NCBI GenBank assembly: GCA_041402125.1
Contig: JAWKSY010000007.1
Location: 62,001-126,000 of the forward strand
Source: JAWKSY01 sp041402125
GTDB taxonomy: Bacteria > Planctomycetota > GCA-002687715 > DRQF01
Direction of reading: 5' to 3'
DNA: 64,000 bases
The notes under the pieces were generated by a model. It was not told the DNA's origin. It did not search any database and worked only from the letters and a program-made list of their open reading frames with translations. Made by a program: the position numbers and the translations under genes. Below are positions 52,085 to 64,000 of this stretch, piece by piece; within the stretch, counting starts at the first letter, position 1; the number at the start of each line of letters is the position of its first letter.

Positions 52085-55000
52085 ATGAGCAGGCCACCCA
52101 TTCCTTCCGAGGTGCGCACCTACGGAAAGCGCGGCGAGATCATCGACGTGCCGGATCTCATCGAACTGCAGCTGAAGGCCTACCGGGACTTCCTGCAGCC
52201 CGACGCGGCGCCCGCCGAGCGGGCCGAGGCCGGCCTCGAGGCGATCATCCGCGAGGTCTTCCCGATCCAGAGCTACGACAAGACGCTCTCGCTCGAGTAT
52301 CTCGGGTACGAGCTCGGTCGTCCGCGCTACACGCCCGAGGAGTGCCGGAACCTCCGGCTCACCTACAGCATGCCCTTCAAGATCCGCTGCCGCCTGAACA
52401 AGGCGGAGCCGATGGAGGAGGAGGTGTACCTCGGCGAGATCCCGATCATGGTCGGGGGCGGCGAGTTCATCATCAACGGCGCCGAGCGCGTCATCGTGAG
52501 CCAGCTCCACCGCTCGCCGGGCGTGGACTTCTCGGTGGACGTCCAGGCCAACGAGAAGAAGCTCCACTCCTGCTGGGTCATCCCCGAGCGCGGGAGCTGG
52601 ATCGAGATCGCGGTCGGCAAGAAGGACTCGCTCCACGTCAAGATCGACCAGAGCGGCAAGTTCCTCGCCACCACGCTGCTGCGCGCGATGGATGCGCAGT
52701 ACTCGACGGACGAGGACATCATCCGCCTCTTCCACGAGACCAAGAAGCTCAAGATCGACAGCAAGAACGCGGCGAAGCTGAGAGGACATGCGTCGTCGGC
52801 GACGTCGTCGATCCGGAGTCGGGCGAGATCCTGATCTCCTCAAGCGAGCAGCTCACCGAGGAGTACGTCAAGATCCTCCAGACCTCGACGATGAAGAGCG
52901 TCGGTCATCAAGAGGTGACGGACTTCCTGATCCTGAACTCGCTCCGCGGGCTGCAGTCAAGAGCCACGAGGAGGCGCTGCTGAAGATCTACAGCCGCTTC
53001 CGTCCCGGCAACCCGCCGCAGATCGAAGGCGCGCGATCTCTTCAACGAGAAGTTCCACGACCCGGCGCGCTACCGCCTCGGCAAGGTCGGCCACTTCACC
53101 TGAACCACCGAGTTCGAAGCAGGACATCGCGGAGGACGCGATATTGCAGGCGGAGGACACAGTCAGCTCGATCCGCTACATCCTCGACCTGCGCCACGGC
53201 AACGGCGGGATCGACGACATCGACCACCTTGGCAACCGCCGAGGTGCCTGCACGATCGCCGAGCTCGCGGCCGACGAGTTCCACAAGGGCTTCCTGAAGC
53301 TGCGGAAGACGGCCCAGGAGCAGGATGAACATCGAGAGGAGAACCTGACGCCGCGCGTACAGTCAACGCCAAGACGATCAGCTCGGCGATCGACTACTTC
53401 TTCGGTCGCGGCAGGCTCTCGCAGGTCGTCGACCAGACCAGCGCTCTCGCAGCTCACGCACGAGCGCCGTCTGTCGGCGCTCGGCCCGAACGGTCTGAAC
53501 CGCAAGCGCGCGGGCTTCGAGGTGCGCGACGTCCACCTCTCGCACTACGGTCGCATCTGCCGATCAGACGCCGGAAGCGCAACGTAGTCTCATCGCCTCG
53601 CCCGGCATCTTCGCCGCGGTCGACGAGTACGGCTTCCTCATCACGCCCTACCGGCCGGTGAAGAGCCAGAAGGTCGCCATGACCCGCGAGGAGGTCGTCT
53701 GGCTCCGTGCCGACGAGGAGAGCGAGGCCGTCATCGTGCCGGCCGACACCGAGATCGACAGCAGGGCAAGATCATCGGCGATCGCGTCCTCGCGCGCTCG
53801 CGCGGCGACTTCAAGTTCGTCAGCTCGAAGGACGTCCTGTACATGGACGTCTCCCCGAAGCAGATCATCGGCGTCTCATACCCTGATCCCCTTCCTCGAG
53901 CACGACGACGCCAACCACGCGCTGATGGGTTCGAACATGCAGCGCCAGGCGGTGCCGCTGCTCATCACCGAGCCGCCCTGCGTGGCGCGCCGACCGGCAT
54001 GGAGCACGCGATCGCCCGCAACTCAGGCATGGTCGTGAAGGCGCGCACGGGCGGAAAGGTCCGTCGCGTGACCGCGACAGGAGATCCAGGTCGGCGACGA
54101 TCTGTACCCTGCGGAAGTTCACCGGCCTCAACGAGCGGACCTGCCTCAACCGAAGCCGATCGTCACCGAGGCGACCAGGTCAAGGCCGGCGACGTCATCG
54201 CCGACGGCGCCTCGACCTTCGGCGGACAGCGCGCTCCGGTCGCAACGTGCTCGTCGGGTTCATGACCTGGGACGGCTACAACTTCGAGGACGCCGTCCTC
54301 GTCAGCGAAGCACCTGGTCAAGGAGGACTACTTCACACTCCATCCACATCGACGAGTTCGAGATCGAGATCCGCGAGACCAAGCTCGGCGAGGAGTTCAC
54401 CCGCGACATCCCGAACGTTCCGGAGCGCATGCTCAAGAACCTCGACGAGGACGGCATCGTCCGCGTCGGCACCCCGAATCAAGCAGGGCGACATCCTGGT
54501 CAACAGGTCGCGCCGAAGAGCAAGAACGAGCTCTCTCGAGCTCCTCCACGCGATCTTCGGACGCGCGGGCGAGGACGTGAAGAACGACTCGCTCGAGCGC
54601 CCTCGGGCATCGACGGCATCGTCATCGACACCCAGAAGTTCTCCCGCAAGGTCAACATGACCGAGGAGGAGCGCCGAAGAACCTCGCCGAGATCAAGAAG
54701 GCGGAGACGCGCTTCCTCCAGAAGTACCGCGAGACGCTCACCGATCTCATCGAGCGTCTCGAGGAGATCGCGGAGGGACGCTCTCGGATCCGGCGAGCGG
54801 TGATCGCATCACCGCCGACTCGGCCGAGAACTACCTCTGCAGAAGCTCGTCCGCGAGCAGGTCGTGCGGTCGTCGACAAGAGCCTGAAGGGTCGAAGAAG
54901 GCCGCCCCAGGCGGCGATGGAGACCTACCTCGAGCGCATCGACTCCTTCGAGGGGAAGACGAAGCTGGTCAGCCGCCTCTCGCGCGGCGACGAGCTCCCG

Positions 55001-55766
55001 ACCGGCGTGCTGGAGATGGTCAAGGTCTTCATCGCGACGAAGCGTCAGCTCTCCGTGGCGACAAGATCGCGGGTCGCCACGGAAACAAGGCGTCATCGCG
55101 CATCCTGCCCGAGGAGGACATGCCCTTCCTCGAGGACGGACCGTCGACCTCTGCCTCAACCCGCTCGGCGTGCCGAGCCGCATGAACGACGGTCAGATCC
55201 TCGAAGGACCCACCTCGGGTGGGCCGCGATGACGACCGGCTTCGGAAACCGTGACGCCGCCTTCGACGGCGCGAGGAGGCGGACATCGAAGAAGGCCCTC
55301 GAGGAGGCCGGACTGCCGAGCGACGGCAAGGTCCAGCTCTCCGACGGCCGGACCGGCATCCCCTTCGAGCAGAAGACCACTGTCGGCTACATGTACATCA
55401 TCAAGCTCCACCACCTGGTGGACGAGAAAGGTGCACGCGCGCGCGACCGGACCCTACTCCCTCATCACAGCAGCCGCTGGGCGGCAAGGCCGCTTCGGCG
55501 GCCAGCGCTTCGGAGAGATGGAGGTCTGGGCGCTCGAGGCCTACGGCGCGGCCTACATCCTGCAGGAGCTCCTCACCGTCAGGTCCGACGACGTCGAGGG
55601 GCGCACGAAGATCTACGAGTCCATGGTCAGAGGCAAGAGAACACGCTCAGGCCAGTACCCCCGTCTCCTTCAACGTGCTCTGCCACGAGCTGAAGGGCCT
55701 CTCTGCCTCAACATCGAGCTGCACAAGCGACCGATGGACGAGGTGGAAGCGGTGATGGGCGCCTGA
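52085..55766 (+). CDS. rpoB: RNA polymerase beta subunit, heavily frameshifted in this sequence
   Basis: Core RNA polymerase subunit. The first 230 residues (to about 52780) are clean: EVRTYGKRGEIIDVPDLIEL, GEIPIMVGGGEFIINGAER and SQLHRSPGVDFSVD. After that, frame changes occur every 50-150 nt. The order of conserved blocks is nevertheless intact through LDLRHGNGGIDDIDHLGNRR, SQLTHERRLSALGP, SSKDVLYMDVSP, NVLVGFMTWDGYNFEDAVLV, KQGDILV, MTTGFGN, VGYMYIIKLHHLVDEK and FGGQRFGEMEVWALEAYGA to KRPMDEVEAVMGA. Many lesions are lost or gained bases in G or C runs. The gene is surely functional in the organism. Confidence 0.9.
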
Positions 55767-55777
55767 GGAGGTGACGC

Positions 55778-59888
<4,111 letters not shown>

Positions 59889-59926
59889 TCCCGGGCCGTC
59901 GCTCCGAGCGAAGCTGAACCGAGGAA

Positions 59927-59952
59927 GGGCGCCCGAGAGGGCGCCCTTTCTC
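59927..59952 (+). terminator. Intrinsic terminator behind rpoC
   Basis: GGGCGCCC, loop GAGA, GGGCGCCC and TTTCTC. It ends the rpoBC transcription unit before the serine-hydrolase gene. Confidence 0.85.
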
Positions 59953-60071
59953 GTGGGCGGCGACTCGCGGAACGTCGCCGGGCCGTGAACTTCTTCCTCC
60001 GGCGTCACCCCGCCGCGGGACGTCGCGCAGCAGGGATGCCTCGACTTCCCGATCGCGTCCGGAGACCCGCG

Positions 60072-62171
60072 ATGAGCTTCCGATTCCTCTCCACCACGGC
60101 CGTGCTCCTGCTGTTCGCCGCATCCCTCGCCGCGCAGGACGCCGATCCGCGCGGCCGCTGGGAGGGCACCATCGAGGGCATCGGCCTCGCCTTCGACGTC
60201 GACCTCGCGCGGGAGGGAGAGGTCTGGTCGGGCGACATCTCGATCCCGGCCCAGGGGCTCGTGGACCGCGGCCTGCGCGAGATCTCCTTCGCGGAGGGCA
60301 CGCTCCGTTTCGAGATCGACGGCATTCCCGGGAAGCCGCGCTTCGAGGGGCGTCTCGCCGAGGACGGCGCTTCCGTCGCGGGCGAGTTCCGCCAGGGCGG
60401 GGGCAAGCTCGCCTTCTCGATGAAGCGCGGCGTCGATCCCCTCGTCGCGGCGCGGGCGGCGCTCGAGGGATTCGACGCCCGGGTCGAGGCCCTGCTGAAG
60501 GACTTCGAGACGCCCGGACTCGCCCTCGCCGTCGTGCGCCGCGGCGGCGTCGTCGCGACGCGCGGCTACGGCCGTCGCGAGCTCGGCCGCGACGAGGCGG
60601 TCACCTCGAAGACCCTCTTCGCGATCGGGTCGACGACGAAGGCCTTCACCGCCTTCGGACTCGAGTGCCTCGCCGCCGAGGGCAAGCTCGACCTCGACCG
60701 CCCCGTGCGCGAGTACCTTCCCGGCTTCGCCCTCGAGGACCCCGTCGCGTGCGAGGCGGCGACGCTGCGCGACATGCTCTGCCATCGCACCGGTCTGCCG
60801 CGCCATGACCTCGTCTGGTACAACGCGCTCGACCTCGATCTGGCCGGCATCGCGCGGCGGCTCCGCCACCTCGAGCCGAACGCCGGCTTCCGCGAGACCT
60901 GGCAGTACAACAACCTCATGTACGCGACGGCCGGGCACGTCGGGGCGCTCGTCGCCGGCGGCGACTGGGAAGCGCTCACGCGGCGCACCATCCTCGAGCC
61001 GGCCGGGATGTCCGCGACGCTCTTCAGCACCGAGGAAGCCCGGGCGGTCGCCGATCACGCGACGCCGCACGCGCGGCGCGGGGACGACGTCGTCCCGATC
61101 GCCTTCCGCCGGATCCGCAACGTCGGCCCCGCGGGCGCGATCCTCTCGAACGCCGAGGACCTGGGCCGCTGGCTGCGCCTCCTGGTCGGCCGCGGCGAGC
61201 TCGAGGGACGGCGCCTCCTGCCCGAGGACCGCTTCGACGACATGATCACGCCGCGCATGGCGATGGGGACGCTGCCCGACAGCGATCGGACGACCCCGAC
61301 CGCCTACGCGATGGGGTGGATGGTCGACTCCTACCGCGGGCGCCTCCGCGTGCACCACAACGGCGCGATCGACGGCTTCGTCGCCTCCGTCGCGTTCTTC
61401 CCCCGTCACGATCTCGGGATCGCCGTCGTCGCGAACGGCGACGGCTCGCCGGTCGTCGATCTCGTCGCGGGCGAGCTGGTCGACCGGATCATGGGCTTCG
61501 AGTCCGAGGACCGGGCCCAGCCCCTGCTCGCCCAGCTGAAGCGCGCGCGCCGTCTCGAGAAGGAATCCGAGGAGCGGGAACGCGCCGATCGCGTCGCGGG
61601 CACGCAGCCGCCGCGGCCCCTCGCCGACTACGCCGCGAGCTACCTCCATCCGGCCTACGGCGAGGTCGCGGTGCGCGCGTCGGAGGGATCCCTCGCCTTC
61701 ACCTTCCACGGCATCTCCGCGCCCCTCGAGCACTGGCACTACGAGGTCTTCCGCGCCGGGGAGGACCCCGTCGATCCCGCCTGGAAGGGGCTGAAGCTCC
61801 AGTTCCGGCCCGACGTGACGGGGCGCGTCGAGGCGCTGGAGATCGCCCTCGAGGCCGCGGTCGCGCCGATCCGCTTCGAGCGGGCCCCCGATCCCCGCCT
61901 GCGTGATCCGGCTCATCTCGCCCGATTCGCCGGGAGCTACCGGCTCGCCGGTCGCACCGTCACCGTCGAGGTCGCCGGGACCGAGCTCCGCCTGACGGTG
62001 CCAGGCCAGCCGACCTATGCGCTCGAGCCCGGTCCCGGCGGGCGCTTCTCCCTGAAGGGGCTCGACGGTTTCTCGGTCCAGTTCGAGGAGGAACCGGCGG
62101 GAACCGTCGCCCGGGTGGTCTTCCGGCAGCCGAACGGGATCTTCAGCGCCGATCGGGTGGAGGGGAATTGA
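60072..62171 (+). CDS. Secreted serine hydrolase, beta-lactamase class C/penicillin-binding-like
   Basis: A 699-residue exported protein (signal MSFRFLSTTAVLLLFAASLA, cleavage near AAQ). Residues about 25-115 form an extra strand-rich domain. The central domain has the three active-site motifs of the AmpC/esterase fold: S187-TTK190, Y279-N-N281 and H429-NG431. The C-terminal part (about 535-699) looks like two beta-rich domains of the DUF3471 kind. Members of this broad group act as D-amino-acid peptidases, esterases or rarely as beta-lactamases; which applies is open. The frame is open 29 codons upstream, but GGAG and the signal peptide fix the ATG at 60072. It sits unusually between rpoC and rpsL. 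Confidence 0.82.
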   Translation: MSFRFLSTTAVLLLFAASLAAQDADPRGRWEGTIEGIGLAFDVDLAREGEVWSGDISIPAQGLVDRGLREISFAEGTLRFEIDGIPGKPRFEGRLAEDGASVAGEFRQGGGKLAFSMKRGVDPLVAARAALEGFDARVEALLKDFETPGLALAVVRRGGVVATRGYGRRELGRDEAVTSKTLFAIGSTTKAFTAFGLECLAAEGKLDLDRPVREYLPGFALEDPVACEAATLRDMLCHRTGLPRHDLVWYNALDLDLAGIARRLRHLEPNAGFRETWQYNNLMYATAGHVGALVAGGDWEALTRRTILEPAGMSATLFSTEEARAVADHATPHARRGDDVVPIAFRRIRNVGPAGAILSNAEDLGRWLRLLVGRGELEGRRLLPEDRFDDMITPRMAMGTLPDSDRTTPTAYAMGWMVDSYRGRLRVHHNGAIDGFVASVAFFPRHDLGIAVVANGDGSPVVDLVAGELVDRIMGFESEDRAQPLLAQLKRARRLEKESEERERADRVAGTQPPRPLADYAASYLHPAYGEVAVRASEGSLAFTFHGISAPLEHWHYEVFRAGEDPVDPAWKGLKLQFRPDVTGRVEALEIALEAAVAPIRFERAPDPRLRDPAHLARFAGSYRLAGRTVTVEVAGTELRLTVPGQPTYALEPGPGGRFSLKGLDGFSVQFEEEPAGTVARVVFRQPNGIFSADRVEGN

Positions 62172-62193
62172 GGGCGGACCGGCCCGCCGCAAC

Positions 62194-62221
62194 TTGAAGG
62201 CCCCGGCGGAATTCGTACGAT
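62194..62221 (+). promoter_or_regulatory. Promoter of rpsL-rpsG-fusA
   Basis: TTGAAG (62194-62199), 16 nt, TACGAT (62216-62221). The leader to rpsL would be about 75 nt. Having its own promoter fits the separation of the str operon from rpoBC by another gene. Confidence 0.65.
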
Positions 62222-62303
62222 CCTGTCCCCCGAGCGGGTTTGGTCTGCCCGGCGGTGGAACACGTCAGACTCGAAATCAAGACCGATCAAGGACTTACGT
62301 CGA

Positions 62304-62678
62304 ATGCCGACGATCAACCAGCTGGTCCGCAAGGGCCGCAAGCAGATCAAGAAGAAGAGCAAGTCGCCGGTTCTGGACTCCTGCCCCCAGAAGAGCGGCG
62401 TCTGCCTCCAGGTGAAGACCCAGACCCCGAAGAAGCCGAACTCCGCGCTCCGCAAGATCGCGCGCGTCCGCCTCTCGAACGGCAAGGAAATCACCGCCTA
62501 CATCCCGGGCGAGGGTCACAACCTGCAGGAGCACTCCATCGTGCTCGTGCGCGGCGGCCGCGTCCGCGACCTTCCCGGCGTCCGCTACCACATCGTCCGC
62601 GGCGCGCTCGACGCGTCCGGGGTCGACGATCGCCGTCGCAGCCGGTCCAAGTACGGCACCAAGCGCCCGAAGTCCTGA
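62304..62678 (+). CDS. rpsL: 30S ribosomal protein S12
   Basis: A 124-residue decoding-site protein. The full conserved sequence is present, including MPTINQLVRKGRK, KSGVCLQVKTQTPKKPNSAL and RVRLSNGKEITAYIPGEGHN. It continues with RGGRVRDLPGVRYHIVRG and a C-terminal RSRSKYGTKRPKS. The lysine of TPKKPNS, classically mutated in streptomycin resistance, is the normal residue. First gene of the str operon here. Confidence 0.98.
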   Translation: MPTINQLVRKGRKQIKKKSKSPVLDSCPQKSGVCLQVKTQTPKKPNSALRKIARVRLSNGKEITAYIPGEGHNLQEHSIVLVRGGRVRDLPGVRYHIVRGALDASGVDDRRRSRSKYGTKRPKS

Positions 62679-62768
62679 TCTCGAGTCGAGTCTGACGCCG
62701 GCGGGGATGACGACCCGCCAACGCTCCCCCCGAGAGCGCGGGAGCGAACGAAGGGAAAGAGAACGACG

Positions 62769-63242
62769 ATGCCCCGGAAGTACAACAGCCCCGAGCGTTT
62801 CCTGAAGCCGGATTCGGTCTTTGGAAGCCGCCTCGTCTCGAAGTTCATCAACTGCCTGATGCTCGACGGCAAGAAGAGCACCGCGCAGGCGATCTTCTAC
62901 GACGCGATGCAGATCGTGGAGCAGAGGGTCAAGGACGTGCCGCCGCTCGAGGTCTTCGAGGTGGCGATCGAGAACCTGAAGCCCGTCATCGAGGTGCGCT
63001 CGAAGCGCGTCGGCGGTGCGACCTATCAGGTCCCGATCGAGGTCAAGCGCTCGCGTCAGCAGTCGCTGGCCTTCCGCTGGATCCTCGAGGTCGTTCGCAA
63101 GAAGAAGGGGCGTCCCACCTCCTACTTCCTCGCCGAGGAGCTCGTCGGTGCGTTCCGCCGCGAGGGTGCCGCGATGACCATCCGCGAGAACACCCACAAG
63201 ATGGCGGACGCCAACAAGATGAACGCCCACTTCGCCTGGTAG
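62769..63242 (+). CDS. rpsG: 30S ribosomal protein S7
   Basis: A 157-residue primary 16S rRNA-binding protein of the small subunit head. Conserved parts are PRKYNSPERFLKPDSVFGS, FINCLMLDGKKSTAQAIFYD, KPVIEVRSKRVGGATYQVPI and TIRENTHKMADANKMNAHF. Length is normal. It lies 90 nt behind rpsL. Confidence 0.98.
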   Translation: MPRKYNSPERFLKPDSVFGSRLVSKFINCLMLDGKKSTAQAIFYDAMQIVEQRVKDVPPLEVFEVAIENLKPVIEVRSKRVGGATYQVPIEVKRSRQQSLAFRWILEVVRKKKGRPTSYFLAEELVGAFRREGAAMTIRENTHKMADANKMNAHFAW

Positions 63243-63377
63243 GCGAGGGAAGGCGGCGCTCGACGGACGCGAGCGTCGCGATCGGGTGAGCGAACAGACG
63301 AGCGCCGGTCCACCGCCACGAGCGGTCGACCGGCGTCTCGCGTTTGAACGAAGGATCGGGATCAGGCGGGGCAGATC

Positions 63378-64000
63378 ATGGCGAAGAAGGCGACCCAGGC
63401 CGACGATCAGTCCCGGATCCGCAACATCGGCATCATCGCGCACATCGATGCCGGCAAGACGACGGTCTCCGAGCGCATCCTCTTCTACACCGGCAAGGAG
63501 CATCGCATCGGCGAGGTGCACGAAGGCACCGCGACGATGGACTACCTGCAGGAGGAGCAGGAGCGCGGCATCACGATCACGTCCGCCGCGACGAGCTGCC
63601 CCTGGCGCGATCACACGATCAACATCATCGACACGCCCGGACACGTCGACTTCACGGCCGAGGTCGAGCGTTCGCTGCGCGTCCTCGACGGCGCCGTGGG
63701 CGTCTTCTGCGGCGTGGCCGGCGTCGAGGCGCAGTCCGAGACGGTCTGGCGCCAGGCGAACCGGCACCGTGTCCCCCGGCTCGCCTTCGTCAACAAGATG
63801 GACCGCGTGGGCGCCGACTTCTTCCGGGTCGTCTCGCAGATCAAGACGCGCCTCGGCGCGAATCCGGTCGTCCTCCTCATGCCGATGGGGGCGGGGAAGG
63901 AGCTCGAGGGCGTCATCGATCTCGTGAAGATGCAGGCCATCTTCTACGACGAGGGGAGCCAGGGCGCGTCCTTCGAGGCGCGCGAGATCCCGCCGGTCTG
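63378..64000 (+). CDS. fusA: Elongation factor G, N-terminal part
   Basis: The translocation GTPase; the gene leaves the window after 207 codons. G1 AHIDAGKTT, the switch I motif QERGITITSAAT, G3 DTPGHVDFTAEVERSLRV and G4 NKMDRVGADF are all present. ATG 63378 begins AKKATQADDQSRIRNIGII, typical of EF-G. The gap of 135 nt behind rpsG holds no gene. Confidence 0.97.
   Translation, partial: MAKKATQADDQSRIRNIGIIAHIDAGKTTVSERILFYTGKEHRIGEVHEGTATMDYLQEEQERGITITSAATSCPWRDHTINIIDTPGHVDFTAEVERSLRVLDGAVGVFCGVAGVEAQSETVWRQANRHRVPRLAFVNKMDRVGADFFRVVSQIKTRLGANPVVLLMPMGAGKELEGVIDLVKMQAIFYDEGSQGASFEAREIPPV

Overview
The window is GC-rich (about 70% by eye) bacterial chromosome, tightly packed on both strands and without phage, plasmid or CRISPR signatures. 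LptB, an MsbA-like ABC exporter, a complete RND efflux operon and many lipoproteins point to a diderm. The DUF1570 lipoprotein, the HEAT-repeat secreted proteins and the general gene style suggest Planctomycetota or a neighbouring lineage. This placement is an inference, because no 16S rRNA is present.

Layout. 1-6.6 kb: start of lipA, a small secreted protein, gltX with a tRNA-Glu directly behind it, and convergent valS. 6.7-13.2 kb: an unknown gene, a threonine-degradation pair (SDR-type tdh, kbl), then a convergent metal-binding lipoprotein with a membrane partner, and an esterase. 13.3-16.9 kb: an EIIA(Ntr/Fru)-type gene, prfB with a programmed +1 frameshift, purH and a SHOCT lipoprotein. 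17-22 kb: DUF1570 lipoprotein, etfBA, and a response regulator with an HD-GYP output domain. 22.3-31.2 kb: the operon rph-rdgB-lepA-lepB-lepB-lptB, joined by 1-4 nt overlaps, preceded by an MsbA-like ABC exporter. 31.5-33.8 kb: a large secreted HEAT protein. 34.6-40.5 kb: a tripartite RND pump. 40.7-46.3 kb: a ComEA-NadC fused reading frame, HU, mutS2 and a secreted thioredoxin-like protein. 46.4-64 kb: the translation/transcription supercluster tRNA-Thr, tRNA-Tyr, tRNA-Thr, tuf, secE, nusG, rplKAJL, rpoBC, a serine-hydrolase gene, rpsL, rpsG and fusA (cut by the window end).

The most unusual feature is a dispersed family of long inverted-repeat elements of 107-109 bp. Each has two 33-nt arms around a 41-43 nt spacer. 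They lie at 1408-1745, 3720-3874, 16901-17009 and, in three copies, 33896-34520. All are behind 3' gene ends, next to terminators. Arm ends and spacer ends vary between copies but stay complementary, so the fold appears to be conserved. No transposase for them is present here.

Promoters with a recognisable -35/-10 pattern (TTGATC or a relative, 16-17 nt, then TAGACT, TATCAT, TAAGAT or similar) can be read upstream of lipA, gltX, valS, etfBA, the rph operon, the tRNA-tuf cluster and rpsL. Sequence quality is uneven. A block at about 52780-56915 breaks rpoB and the start of rpoC many times, and single lesions break rdgB, rplJ and mutS2 (and possibly the tRNA-Glu acceptor). Many look like homopolymer indels in essential genes, so sequencing or assembly error is the most likely cause.
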